Positions 49,604-60,408 of a DNA stretch of 64,000 nt are shown here, one piece after another. The notes under the pieces are model-generated. The model ran no database searches. It was not told the origin of the DNA and worked only from the letters and a program-made list of their open reading frames with translations. Source of the DNA: Clitopilus passeckerianus (taxonomy: Eukaryota > Basidiomycota > Agaricomycetes > Agaricales > Entolomataceae). Numbering within the stretch: the first letter of the stretch is position 1; each line of letters starts with the position of its first letter. Both the position numbers and the translations under genes were made by a program. The stretch lies in assembly GCA_944990035.1 (NCBI GenBank), contig CALYLX010000150.1, positions 186,001 through 250,000 on the forward strand, given 5' to 3'.

Positions 49604-50388
49604 AGAATCCAATTTCAACGACTTGCAATCGAGGCCGCAGAAGAGCCTCGTGTGGCGGTGGCAAGGAGGAAGAGCGAAGCTGTAAGCGGGATGTATAATC
49701 TTGCGGCTGGTGCTTATATGGATGAATATATGAATATGAATAGTTGACAGCCTGAGCCCCCAATAATCGATCAGGGATCCAGGGCCGGCGTGATGAGCCA
49801 TACATATTCAAAACGTTACGTTGACAACTTTCCAGTGAGACCAGAAAGGTAAGGGACTCTATTGGACGAGCCTCACAGGGACTGCACATTCTGGAAGTAG
49901 GTCCATGTGGCGGAGGAGATCTCGAATACGTATGACGACGATAGGCGTCGATAGCATAGGGGGTTTCCGGGGTTCGACTTCTTCAATTGCCGTAAGTCTT
50001 CGACTATTATAGTCAGCCCTGGACTAGCCGAGTTTTCTGCATGGTGTCTCCGGTGAGAAAGTGGTGGGAAAACGACGATCAGGGCAAGGGATGCGGCTGC
50101 GGCTGCATCCAGGTGTGGCTTCCTTACGAGAGCTTTACAACTTCAGCGCCTGGATTTGGAGGGGATTTGGTCCACACACGGAGATCAATGATGATGTGAA
50201 GCAAAGGGTCACAAACTCAGTCTGGGCCCCCCCGACGCCACAGGAATAAACCGACATCTCATTGGCTGCATTTATGTGGGTTGCGAGTCATAACTATACA
50301 GACATGAATCATATGCCAGAAAGAGTGATCCATTGAAGCATTCCCAAGTGTTTAACGTGTTCAAGAAAATGGAGCCAGGGAGCCTGCA
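49604..50388. other. Intergenic, no gene recognised
   Basis: About 780 bp upstream of the DUF6533 gene and downstream of the amylase gene. Short frames only. It should hold the DUF6533 promoter. Confidence 0.3.
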
Positions 50389-52985
50389 TTATCTCCACGT
50401 TGTCGTAATTGTTTGTGAGCCGGAGCTGCCAACTGTGGCCTGGCGGTTTGGGTCCGACTCCCAAACCACCTAATTCGTATGAGTGAGACAGCAAGAACGC
50501 ATAAGAAAACGAGCGAGCGCACCGAACCATCAGTTTCTTTGCGAATGAACTTGTATTCGAACGCCGTTCCAGCAGGCAGGTTCACTGTGACCATCCAGGT
50601 AGGGTACGAGGCTGATGATAGAGCAATCTGGAAATAGACGTCAAGGGTCAGGGGGAAAGCTTATTTCTTAGTGACAGATGAGCGGAACGGACCGCAGATC
50701 CTGGGGCCCAGTTTCCGAGCTGTGAGGTGCTTCCAACGAGGAAGATATTCTATTATCACAGAACTGAGTACACGCCGTAAATCGCCAGAGCGAACCGAGG
50801 GCTCACCTCGCCGAACGTGGTTGTAGCGGTCTCTGCAAAAGTCACGGCAACCGAGCCGCCACCACCACCTCCGCCTCCTGTGCCCTTCGAGCCAATATGA
50901 ATCGCAATTGCGCTTCTAGCCGGCACAGTTGCAGCGAATGAACCCCCTGATACCGTTATTCTAGAATCCCCGTCAATATCCTAGTGATGTGGTACGCAAG
51001 ACACGAAAGCGTAGAACTTACCCTGTGCCAGTGCACTTTCCTCCAGAGCTCACCCCAGAAATGACATCGCAATAACTCCCATCTGCGAGAGACGTCATGA
51101 AGGTAGCACTCCACGTGGAGTCTGCGTTATTAATGGCAACGAACCCAGCTGAGCCTAATAAATATTATCAGTCGGCAACCTTGGACGACGCCAAGAGGAG
51201 CCCTACCTCTTCCAAAGGCGATTTGTTGGGATTGGGGCGACACCCAATTGTTCAGAGCAGCGGAACCGACCGTGTTCCTGAACCCTACCATACCACTGAC
51301 CGCAACATACCGATGTTGGCAGAGCCATCCCCCACTTCCGCCGGTTGACGTGCAGGTTCCTGTCCCTGCACACCAGGACGTAAATACGGAGGCCAAATTA
51401 TGGTCTGGCGAGGAGCGTACCTCCGTTCGGTGCACCATCGTCAGTCGTGCCAAAGGAGTAGCCTGAGAGTATACTCGGGGTCCCGAAGGGGTGCGCAAGA
51501 GAGAATATCATCGCGGTGATGTACGTATTCGATGGGGATTTGTAGTTCAGCGAACCACCGTTCTGTGATATGTCCAGAGAGGTTAGCTAATATACGCCAC
51601 AGATATGGGAAAGCCAACCCTTTCTGTGTCGTGATTCGCTACAAAGACGTTGGCCTGAGAACTGGAAATCCAACCTAACGAGGACGTCAGCTATGAGGGA
51701 ACAAATCAACAGTAAGGGTACGTACCCCGGTTGTCCAGGTTCTGTAGCCCAGAAATGCCACCATTTAGGAAAGCATCTCGAATGGTGCTAGTGTAGCGGA
51801 ATCTGGCAAAGGAAAGGATCAGGACCAGTGAAATGACTCTCAGACTTGAACGACTCTCACTCTTGTACATCACCGTTCGATGTATATTCTGTAGGCAGAA
51901 CCGCCTCTCCAGATCCGTAGATAACCTCCTGCGTGATGTAAGGCTTTTTCGACAGACGGCTCACGATATTCGCAATGTCAGATGAGGCAATGTCTGATAG
52001 AAACAAGAGAATGTGAGTTCTCGATTCGAGGCCAAATGAGGGCTCAAAATCTCACGTTTGGCAGCATCCAAGCGGAAGCCATCTACTCCCAGAGCAAGCA
52101 AATCATTTCCGTATGCAGCTAATTTTCCTCGAACATAATCCGTCTCCGTCGCTAGGCTGTATTTCCGCGATTGAATACGATCGGTAGAACAGTGCAGCGG
52201 GGAACTTACTCAGCCAAATTCGAGAGCTCACAAGTCTGAACTTGTGCTCTGTTGGTATAGTCTACGATGTCATCTCCAGATGTCAAGCGGCAATGATGGA
52301 AATCCTGAAAGGAAGTTAGATCAATAAGCAATCGCTTTCATAATTCGAGAAAGAAACCCACCTGGTTCTGATAAATTCCGGGGTAGTTATAGTGTGTGAA
52401 AGAGCTGCCTGCTGTGCCTGTTCCGGAATCCATTCCCGCCATATGATTCCAAAGGGTGTCTAGACCACACGCTCAGGAAACGGTAGAGAAGGTGGCTCAA
52501 TAGACGACAAACCGGTGATGACCATGACGCCAGCGTTGTGGCAGGCGTTTACCATACTATTTCAGACGCGTTAACATATATATGGCCATAGGCAAATAAG
52601 GTTTGCTACCGACTTTTGAAATTGGCTTCGATTGCCGCGTTTTGAAGTCAAAATGTACGAAACGGGTTGATAGTCCGTCCACCACTGAGAGCCTTGGACA
52701 TGTTCCTGGGGAGGACTCACTATTTCGCCTTGGTGAGGTCGGTCTAATACGGAGATCATCGTTCTCACCTTGCACAAAGCCGTATCCTGCGGGACCAATG
52801 AAATTCGTGCATTCGGATGCAACGCTGTCCCAAGTCCATTCAAACATTTGAATGATAACAGTCTTGTTGCCAGATGGCGCCCGTGACTCGAGGATGGACC
52901 CGTTCTCGGCAAATGGAACTGCTGCGGCCAGACATGCTGACCCTGTAAGCGCGAAGAAAGTACGAAATGCAGAAGAGAGCTTCAT
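50389..52985 (-). CDS. Secreted GH13 alpha-amylase with C-terminal CBM20 starch-binding domain
   Basis: Hydrolyses alpha-1,4 links in extracellular starch. The start [20 protein letters not shown] is a signal peptide. [20 protein letters not shown] and GYGFVQVSPPQEH open the catalytic barrel. The four GH13 regions are visible: [21 protein letters not shown] (nucleophile Asp), YITQEVIYG (acid/base Glu) and [10 protein letters not shown] (His-Asp). A Gly-rich linker precedes [16 protein letters not shown], the start of CBM20; the C-terminus has [31 protein letters not shown] and SQTITTTWR, the starch-binding module. The stop is at 50389-50391. The MFEW and region IV sequences resemble the bacterial/basidiomycete extracellular alpha-amylase group rather than TAKA-amylase. 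About twelve introns. The 1.9 kb upstream holds no gene and is presumably regulatory. Confidence 0.92.
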
Positions 52986-54942
52986 CCACACAGATGGAAG
53001 CAGAGGTCGAAAGGTTGAAGTTTTCTGTTGTTGCTTTGTTCAATTTATACAACAGAGACGCGGCGGGCAAGAGGGAATGGCAGGCAATGGATATGATGCC
53101 TTGTATGATGCAGCAAATCCCTGATTTCGTCAGATGCTACCAACGCCCATATGGCGCACTCAATCATCCGACGAATGGGCTGGGAAGCTCGGCCTTGACT
53201 GTCATGATCGTAAGAGCGCAAGACGAGAAATGTGATCGCGGTGCCTCCCCTTGAAAAGCAGCCGAGCGGCCTGCAAGTTAACAGGATTATCGATTTCTTC
53301 GGTTTTCGAAGCCGAAACGCCTGAAGAAACAATCCAGACTGGTGATGAGTCATGCAAAAGAGACATTAAGCATGCGCAACAGCGGTCACACTCTCACCTA
53401 TGATCGATCTGCCAGTCCGTCATAAACAGCCCAGCGCCTCCGTAACCCTGTTTGGAAGCGGGGCAGTGCGGGGATTTAAGTACCAGAAGCATAAAACGCA
53501 TCATGTGCTGTTCTGATGCCAATTTTGTCCTGGTCAAATGCAGCGGTCTGTCGGATAACTTACCAAGGCAAATACCAGGGTAGAGCTGGTGGCAATATAG
53601 GCCTTGTGCTCGTGTGTTCGTCGCTTGCCCTTATGCGCGAGCGTGTGCTTAAAATGAACTCAACTTGACGATAAAGGGGATTCTGGGGTAGATTCGAGAC
53701 AGATGCAGATACTGGCGAAGACGCCACATACTAGTGTGTTTGCGAGACATCGGCACCCAGAGAAATAGCTGAGATAAAATCTTCACATTAAATTAGATGT
53801 GATAAGCTGCCTCTTGGCCCATGTAAATATGTAACATTGGAAGGACAGCTCAGGCGTGTTGGATGAATAAAAAGCGCATTCGGAATCGGCGTCCGGAAGT
53901 CCCTGATCCGCGTCGCCATCACGTGCTTTATCGCCAGGTGGCTGCTAAATCTGGAAATTCGCAAGAAATGTTGTGTCGCGAAGTACCGATTGGCGGAAAA
54001 ATTTGACTTGCTCTGCGCTCTTCCTCCTCACCTCAAGGCCAGCACGAGCCCTCAAGAGAGCCGGCCTGTTTACACCTCTTCTTGGCTAGCCAAATCTCGT
54101 GGCAAGTCTTGACAATGGGCTCTTATCTACTCCACATACACGAGTCAACGCGAGTCACACAACAGCTGGGCTACAATTCGTGGAGTCAAGGGGTTTACGG
54201 GGAACTCACTTTCTGTTGACCATGTCGTCTCGACTCTCTGAGCATTGTTCCCGACTGCCACGCTTTGAAAGGTTTAACGGGTCGGGATTGAGCATCTCAA
54301 CAATCCGAAATTCTGCCGTTCCGTGAACTCACATTAAAAGGAGCAGCAGTTTTACAATGTACGTTTGGCTCCGTTATGTTCCTTCCTCCATGTGCTCACC
54401 TAATAAAAGGTTTTACTCGATGCCTTATCAACCCTTCACCCGCCCTCGAACTGAATGAAGGAGCGAAGCTGTTGATCTGATATCGAAGGCGTGTAAGAAC
54501 TATTATTGTTTTACGAAGAATAGCGAGCTAACTCTATTGATATGGCAGAAAGCCTTCCTGGAAGACTTTAGTCAGACGGAAGGAGCCACCAGAGTTTGTC
54601 AAGGAGGGACCGTCCCCTACAAGGGACTCCACTAGCAGAACTTAGGAGGAGGTAAGCTACTACATTCATGGCCCTGGTACATGAACATGACGAAATGGAT
54701 ATCATAGGTTTGGATGGCAACCATTATAAATAAAAATACCAAAAAGAGGCTATGAATACAACAGGTTCGACTTCACCCGGACGAGCGATATCAAGAACAA
54801 AGGCATAGCCAGGACGAAATGGAAAAGGATCATACAGTATCCGAATTAAACTGCTATTAGTCAAGCAAAAAAAAAGTCCTCCACGTAAGTGAAAACGCGA
54901 TCTTCCAGCTCCAGCTTGGAATTGTCGGCATTGATACCTTTC
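52986..54942. other. Long gene-poor stretch upstream of the amylase gene
   Basis: Nearly 2 kb between the amylase start and the maf1 stop. Short frames at 52967-53254 and 54099-54326 lack motifs. A CACGTG E-box-like site lies near 53931-53936. Poly-A and T-rich tracts lie at 54720-54880, near the maf1 3' end. No RNA gene was identified. Confidence 0.35.
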
Positions 54943-56034
54943 TCATGCAGAAGCCGCAACTTGCAGACCCATCGCACGGGCTCCGGCGCCATGAGCACCC
55001 TTCCAACCAAAGAACCTCTCTTTGGTATCGACAATCTCCTTCGCAGGGGAGAAGCTATACATCTCGTCTTCCGACCACGACCTACTTGTTCCCCGTGTAC
55101 GGGCCCACACAGAGACGAACAAGATTCTCTTCAGTTTTCTGTTCAAGAAGAACCAATGCGAGGACCAAAGAAGAGCACCACGGCGCCTGGATCGGCTCAG
55201 CGGTGACTCGTCATCGGAGAAATAGTCCGGCTCGCTGTGCAGCGTAGGCACGTATGTCGGCCTTGCCTCTCCCTTGGCCTTCTGCGACATCTCATCGACA
55301 TCATAATCGTCAAACTCGAATGCAGCGCTGTCATCAGACGAATCTTCCTCCGATGCCGATGCTGCATCGTCATCGTCATCGGAGAAGTCGTGTGCGTGGG
55401 GGTCGGAATCGATTTCTGGGCTGTAAGAGAAGACTTCGCAGTCGGATAGTCCAATGACGTCGTCAATAAGACGGAAGACCGTCGGATGGGTCCCTGCTTG
55501 AATAGGGGGTGCTGATAGAGGGCTGGTGCCTAAATTGCCGTACGGTGAAGAGGAAGATGGGACAGACGAGGGGAAGAAGTCTGATGATGTGGGAGGGTAG
55601 GATGAATAGGTCCGGGGGGCTCTCATACCAGCTCGTTGTGGTGATACAAGGGTGTTGCTTAGAGCATTAAGCACACTTGCGCCACTTTCTTCCTTGTTGA
55701 AATGTGAAGGCCGGACGTCAGAGAAGTCGTAGTCCGGGAAAGCTATATTTAAAGTAGCGATAAGCAGGTACAACGTCTTTCTCGACGCCTGCTGGTCGAT
55801 GGGTCCAAAGGGGGTCATTTCGATCTCCTTGTCCAGGGCAAGCCATGTAGGCAAGGGAGGTGAATGCGATACATCGTCTCGATATGCATTCTCGAGTGTT
55901 TTGAAGAGTTTCTTGTCGCGTTTGACGTTCTTGCAGCTGTAAGCCTCCATTCTGGTGTGAACTGAGCATTCTGGGCCTTCATGATTGAGTGACTCTGCTA
56001 ATCTTGAGAGTGCCGGTATTTCGATGAATTTCAT
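54943..56034 (-). CDS. maf1: Maf1, repressor of RNA polymerase III
   Basis: Maf1 shuts down Pol III transcription under nutrient stress and is itself controlled by TORC1 and PKA phosphorylation. The start MKFIEIPALSRLAESLNHEG and RMEAYSCKNVKRDKKLFKTL are the conserved A box. ATLNIAFPDYDFSDVRPSHF and VFRLIDDVIGLSDCEVFSYS form the B box, and ALLWSSHWFFLNRKLKRILF VSV is the C box. A Ser-rich linker and a very acidic segment (DFSDDDDDAASASEEDSSDD) lie between them. It is a single uninterrupted exon of 363 codons, unusual here. The C-terminal tail beyond the C box (EMYSFSPAKEIVDTKERFFG) is specific to this protein or its close relatives. Functionally it sits downstream of the same TORC1 pathway as npr3, at the other end of the window. 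Confidence 0.93.
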   Translation of the reverse strand: MKFIEIPALSRLAESLNHEGPECSVHTRMEAYSCKNVKRDKKLFKTLENAYRDDVSHSPPLPTWLALDKEIEMTPFGPIDQQASRKTLYLLIATLNIAFPDYDFSDVRPSHFNKEESGASVLNALSNTLVSPQRAGMRAPRTYSSYPPTSSDFFPSSVPSSSSPYGNLGTSPLSAPPIQAGTHPTVFRLIDDVIGLSDCEVFSYSPEIDSDPHAHDFSDDDDDAASASEEDSSDDSAAFEFDDYDVDEMSQKAKGEARPTYVPTLHSEPDYFSDDESPLSRSRRRGALLWSSHWFFLNRKLKRILFVSVWARTRGTSRSWSEDEMYSFSPAKEIVDTKERFFGWKGAHGAGARAMGLQVAASA

Positions 56035-56945
56035 TGTGAGGTAAGGGTCGCGAAAGGCGCCAACGACGAAATTAACGGTGACTTGAGGAGGTTAACGTGT
56101 TGCAAGGTTCATGTACCTGCGGTGGGGCCGCTTGCTGCTGAGCTGCAGGTCTTTGTTTGTTTGGTTACAGCCCCTGACATTCGCGCTGCTAATTTGGGTC
56201 ATGTGGCACTTACAGCCAACAACGTTTATCTCGGCAACATTCACACCAAGCACACCCGCGATTGTAGGCTGTACAAACGAATGAACGTTCCTTTCTGTAA
56301 TATCCGGCCCCAGATTTTCACTCCTGAAAGGGCCTGTTCTGTAAATTGCCGTTTTTCAAATACCTGTACTGAGCGTCTCTCGTTATTTATTCATTTATGA
56401 TGATACATTTGTGATGAATTCGGGGGTGGCGATACAAGGGGAGATTGCAGATAAAGAAGCATGTTTTTGAAACGAGGCAAGATGGAGGAAAGATACGAGG
56501 AGGAAGCCTAGTGTCAAGAAAACGTGTATCTACCTAATCCCGGTAACTCGGGCTCGAACGTTCGGTTTCCACTTTCATCTGCATCTCTCCCAGCATAGAT
56601 CCTGAGTGCTGGGGGATGCCAGAGGACCATTACAGGCTTCGGATGAGCCTTCTCTCAAAGACCGAGACATAGTGGGATATCGAACCCGTCCCCAAGGTCC
56701 GTTTTCAAACCTTTTGCGGAACGCCGTTGTCAAACATCCGAACGGAATAATCGCGTGAATGCATTCCATTGCATTATTTAGCTCGGGGTATGTACAATAC
56801 AAGATGGTTGCGATCAAATGAGAGAAGATGGTGTGTGGTTGGGTAAAGAATGGAATGGGAATGGGAGATAATGAAGGGATAAAATAGCAAAAAGATAATA
56901 CGCTGTCGCAACAGTCCAAAAATAACAATGACCCCGACGATATTC
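56035..56945. other. Intergenic, no gene recognised
   Basis: About 900 bp between the maf1 start and the glucanase stop (both - strand). The + strand frame at 56083-56400 has no ATG at its start and no motif. Probably the maf1 promoter and the glucanase 3' region. Confidence 0.3.
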
Positions 56946-58588
56946 TTACAAAGCCCCTTTTGCGCCACAGATATCAGGATACATCCTCTTCGTAGGGTTG
57001 GTAGGAATCCAGCCGTACTTCAGACCAGCCTGATAGGCCCACTCATCAGCACTCTCCGTCTTCCAAGTCCACTGGATCCACCCAGCAGCCTTCTCGTAAG
57101 AAGCAGTCTGTGCCTCCCAGTACTTCCTCAAGAATTGCTTGTAGTCGTCATCCAGACTATAGCCAGGTCCAGTCTTGCCCTTGCAGGAGCCAATGCGTGG
57201 AGTACCGAAGGTACCGTCGTAGCGAGAACCAACATTACGGCCATTCAGGTACTTAGCACAATCGGTGGAGGCAGGGGTCCATTCGCCAACGACGACAGAG
57301 GGACTGGAAGTAGCGATCTCGTCGGATTTCTGGCAGGCTTCGTCAATATGCTGTTGGTTCGAACGTTTGTTCTCCTGGAGAGATGAAGTCGTAAGCATTC
57401 TGCAGTAGTAAGAAGAGCAAAAGGTTGCGCACCTCGGGCGAGAAGATCTGGTAAACGTGAGTGTCCAACAGGACACCTTGAGCTTCGGAAGGGCCCAAGA
57501 ATCCCTGCCAAGAGCTGACTGGCTGGAATGCATCATGGATGACAACGCCGAGCTGGGTATTTTGCTTGTTACTGTAGCAAGGTGGTGAGGGTCGGATATT
57601 GGGCCAAGTAAAGAAAGTGCCTACCGAATGACATCGTAACTCTCACGCCAGAGTCGCTTGGCCTGAGTGACAATGTTTCCATCCTTGAAGCCAGCGGGCC
57701 TAGAGAGGAGATATCAGAAGCAGATTAATGGCAGTGAAAAGGGGTAACATACTCGTTGAGAGGTGCAATACCAACGACAGCGGGCTCGTTTTTGTATTCT
57801 GCAGTAATCTTCTTTATGACATCGACCGTACGCTGATAGTAGGATTCCTTCGTTTGCCAAAGCCTGTGAATAAAGATTCGGCGACACGCTGGTGAAACAT
57901 TGCACTGGTACGAACGGGAAGGGGACCTTCTGACCCGAGTTATCAAATCCGTTCTGACTTCCGGGAGCACCTAGAGTCTCTTAAGCAAAAGTTTGAAGGT
58001 AAGAATAAACAACATACTTACCATGGAGGTCGATGAGGACTTGGATGTCGTACTGGTTTGCCCACTTTACGGCCTTCTTCAAGTAGGCATTCTGGCCGCT
58101 GATATAGGGTGAATGGTCGGTATCGTAGGCCCAGTAGCCGATGGGAATGCGAACAAGGTTTAAGCTACAAGGCGGTTCAATGAATAAAAAGTTGGGTAGA
58201 AAATGGAAGCAACCTTACCCCGCATCGGCAATCTGACGGAAGTCGTCCTCAGTGATGAAGGTATCCCAATGTTGCTTGAGCACGGCCTTCGCAGTGTCAG
58301 GATTCTGCATCTGACCGAAGGTATATTCATCGATGATATTCGCGTTGCCAGTGTCGTCGAAAAGTGAAGGTGTAATCCATGGCTGGATAGAGGAGAAAAG
58401 GGGTTTAGTCAGTCGGCATTCAGGGCGAGAATCTAGTTGTTACCTACCTCCAATACCAACCAACCGCCAAGGTTAACACCTCGAACCTTCTGGTTCGAAA
58501 GGTCTGCGTAGTTGAGAGATGGTAATTTGGAAAGGACTGTAGGCAAGGCCGCGAAGCCAAGGAGAGCGAGCGAGTATAGGCGGACCAT
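56946..58588 (-). CDS. GH5 exo-beta-1,3-glucanase (secreted)
   Basis: Fungal GH5 subfamily 9 enzymes trim beta-1,3-glucan in the cell wall. The start [20 protein letters not shown] is a signal peptide. [45 protein letters not shown] and YWAY, then [17 protein letters not shown], are classic for the family. IAPLNEP carries the acid/base Glu and [20 protein letters not shown] carries the nucleophile Glu. The end is [20 protein letters not shown], then [11 protein letters not shown]. About seven introns. After the intron near 57866-57926 the frame expected for [20 protein letters not shown] is off by one base relative to the preceding exon. The simplest fix is one base at the A-run 57859-57861 (forward strand), but an unrecognised splice choice is possible. 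Confidence 0.9.
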
Positions 58589-59568
58589 AATAATAAGAGA
58601 CAAGAATGCGAAAAGGGGCTTGAAAGGAGCGAAAGGGATGGTCAGCGTCTTGGTTGGTCGTCGGGATTATATAGAGAGGTCAAAAATAGGCTAAGACGAT
58701 CGATCAGCCACATTCTGGCTTGGATGCCGTACTTTGTTCGGCTCCACTCTCCAGAGGTGAATGGAAAATTCATTGCGCCCTTCGAAAATGTCAGACTGCC
58801 ATTACCGGTATGATGCCTGCTGTCTTATGCGGAACTAAAGCGACATGGTGCCGATTTTGGATCAGTAAGAGGGGAGATGGCGCGGAAAACGCATGTTCTG
58901 CGTGCAATCACAGCGTTATCAGCAGCGCCTTTCAGCCAAGAATAGATCCCAGCTTCCCGGCAAACTCTTGTTTTTCCATGCTTTCCAAACACGAGTTCCG
59001 AAGTTTTGAGGGTGTGTGCCTTCAAAACACGGAACTTGTCGAATAGTGCCAAAGTTTCACGTCAGTGATGATGCAGTGAAACAGACAAGTTGCGTAGAAC
59101 TTTCCCTGATGCCAGTCACTGCCTCAAAAATGGTAATTGCGCCACGGCGAGTAGCATGAACACGATCGGCGGTGAAGACAGCTGTCGATGTCTATGACCT
59201 GTCATATTCACGTTGAAACGGAGCAAGCATAAAGCAATGAGCACATCCACTTTGCGCCTCCCCGCCGGTTTCTTCTTTGAATCACCAGCAGATGCGGCCT
59301 TCAAGTCTCCGTTTGTTCAGAACAGCCGCCATCTTCAAGTTCCAAGTTCCAACATGCTCCAACATGTCATCGTCGTTTTGTTGAGGGTTCATTCGACCCT
59401 TCACATGTATTTTGCCGCACGACATTCGGCATTTTCGGGAAGCGGTCACGTGCGGATGATTACACCCGAATAATCATATGGAATCAGCCTAAAGTTGGCG
59501 TCTGGGGTCAAATACAGACGTAGACGTGGATTTCATTCAAGCATTCATCTATCATCTCAACTTCAATC
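58589..59568. other. Divergent intergenic region, no gene seen
   Basis: Almost 1 kb between the glucanase start (-) and the SCP2 start (+). The frame at 59213-59473 begins without ATG and has no motif. A CACGTG site lies near 59447-59452, about 120 bp before the SCP2 start. Confidence 0.35.
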
Positions 59569-60167
59569 ATGTCCGACCTCAAAGTAGAAGGATTCAAGGT
59601 AGGAGAGCATTTCTTAGCTTTGCACGACGTGGCTAACCATCATGGTCGCCACATAGTCCTCTGAGCTCGTCGAGCAAATCGGTGCTGCTTTCGCAAAGTC
59701 TACCGAGGCTGAGAAGCAGGAGCAAATCAAGAAGGTGCGTGGAGTGCATTCCATACAGCCGTACATCTATTAACGGTGCTTCGGCAGACCAAGGGCATCT
59801 TCGAACTTGAAATCTCTAACGGCTCGGAAAAGGCTATCTGGACAATTGACCTCAAGAATAAGGGCGAGGTCTACAAGGGCAAGGCTAAGCCCAAGGCAGA
59901 CGTCACTATCATCATGACTGACGAGGTCTTCACCAAGCTCGCATCAGGAGAGGTTCGTTGCCTTACTTCAGTTGGGGCGAGTCGAAATTAACCAACATTC
60001 CTCCTATCTAGCTCAACGGCCAGAAGGCTTTCATGAGTGGCAAGCTGAAGACCAGAGGCAACATGATGTTGGCAACGAAACTCGACACTGTTCTCAAGGT
60101 TAGTACTGCATGCCCACATCCTCACAGATATTAACTATTGCTGCAGGGTGCCAAGGCTAAGCTATAA
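59569..60167 (+). CDS. SCP2-type lipid/sterol carrier protein
   Basis: A single SCP2 domain of about 125 residues that binds acyl chains or sterols, usually cytosolic or peroxisomal. Exons give MSDLKVEGFKSSELVEQIGA, AFAKSTEAEKQEQIKKTKGI, FELEISNGSEKAIWTIDLKN, KGEVYKGKAKPKADVTIIMT, DEVFTKLASGELNGQKAFMS GKLKTRGNMMLATKLDTVL and GAKAKL. The (I/V)xxGKLKxxGNxMLA stretch is the most diagnostic. The last three residues AKL resemble a weak peroxisomal PTS1 (AKL is an accepted variant of SKL), so peroxisomal targeting is plausible. Four or five introns of about 50 nt. The stop is at 60165-60167. Confidence 0.93.
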
Positions 60168-60408
60168 TGTGATACCACATAGATACCACATAGACCCCTG
60201 TAATCATCTACCGCTATGTATTTTTTGCTATATTCAACGTTGATTCCCAATTTTGAAACACTACACAAATGCGTGCATTCCCTTCACGAAACTATGTATA
60301 CAAAAACAGCCTAAGCTATGCGCAAACAGAACAAAAGAGTGAATGAGATGAGGTTCATAATCTAGTCATTATCTACATTAATGGGGGATATCCAAGCAAC
60401 TAAGAGAA

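Noticed and set aside
54099..54326. Possible small + strand gene upstream of maf1's 3' end
   Set aside because: The frame begins at a non-ATG codon, the nearby ATG frame stops after about 35 codons, and no intron path extends it convincingly.
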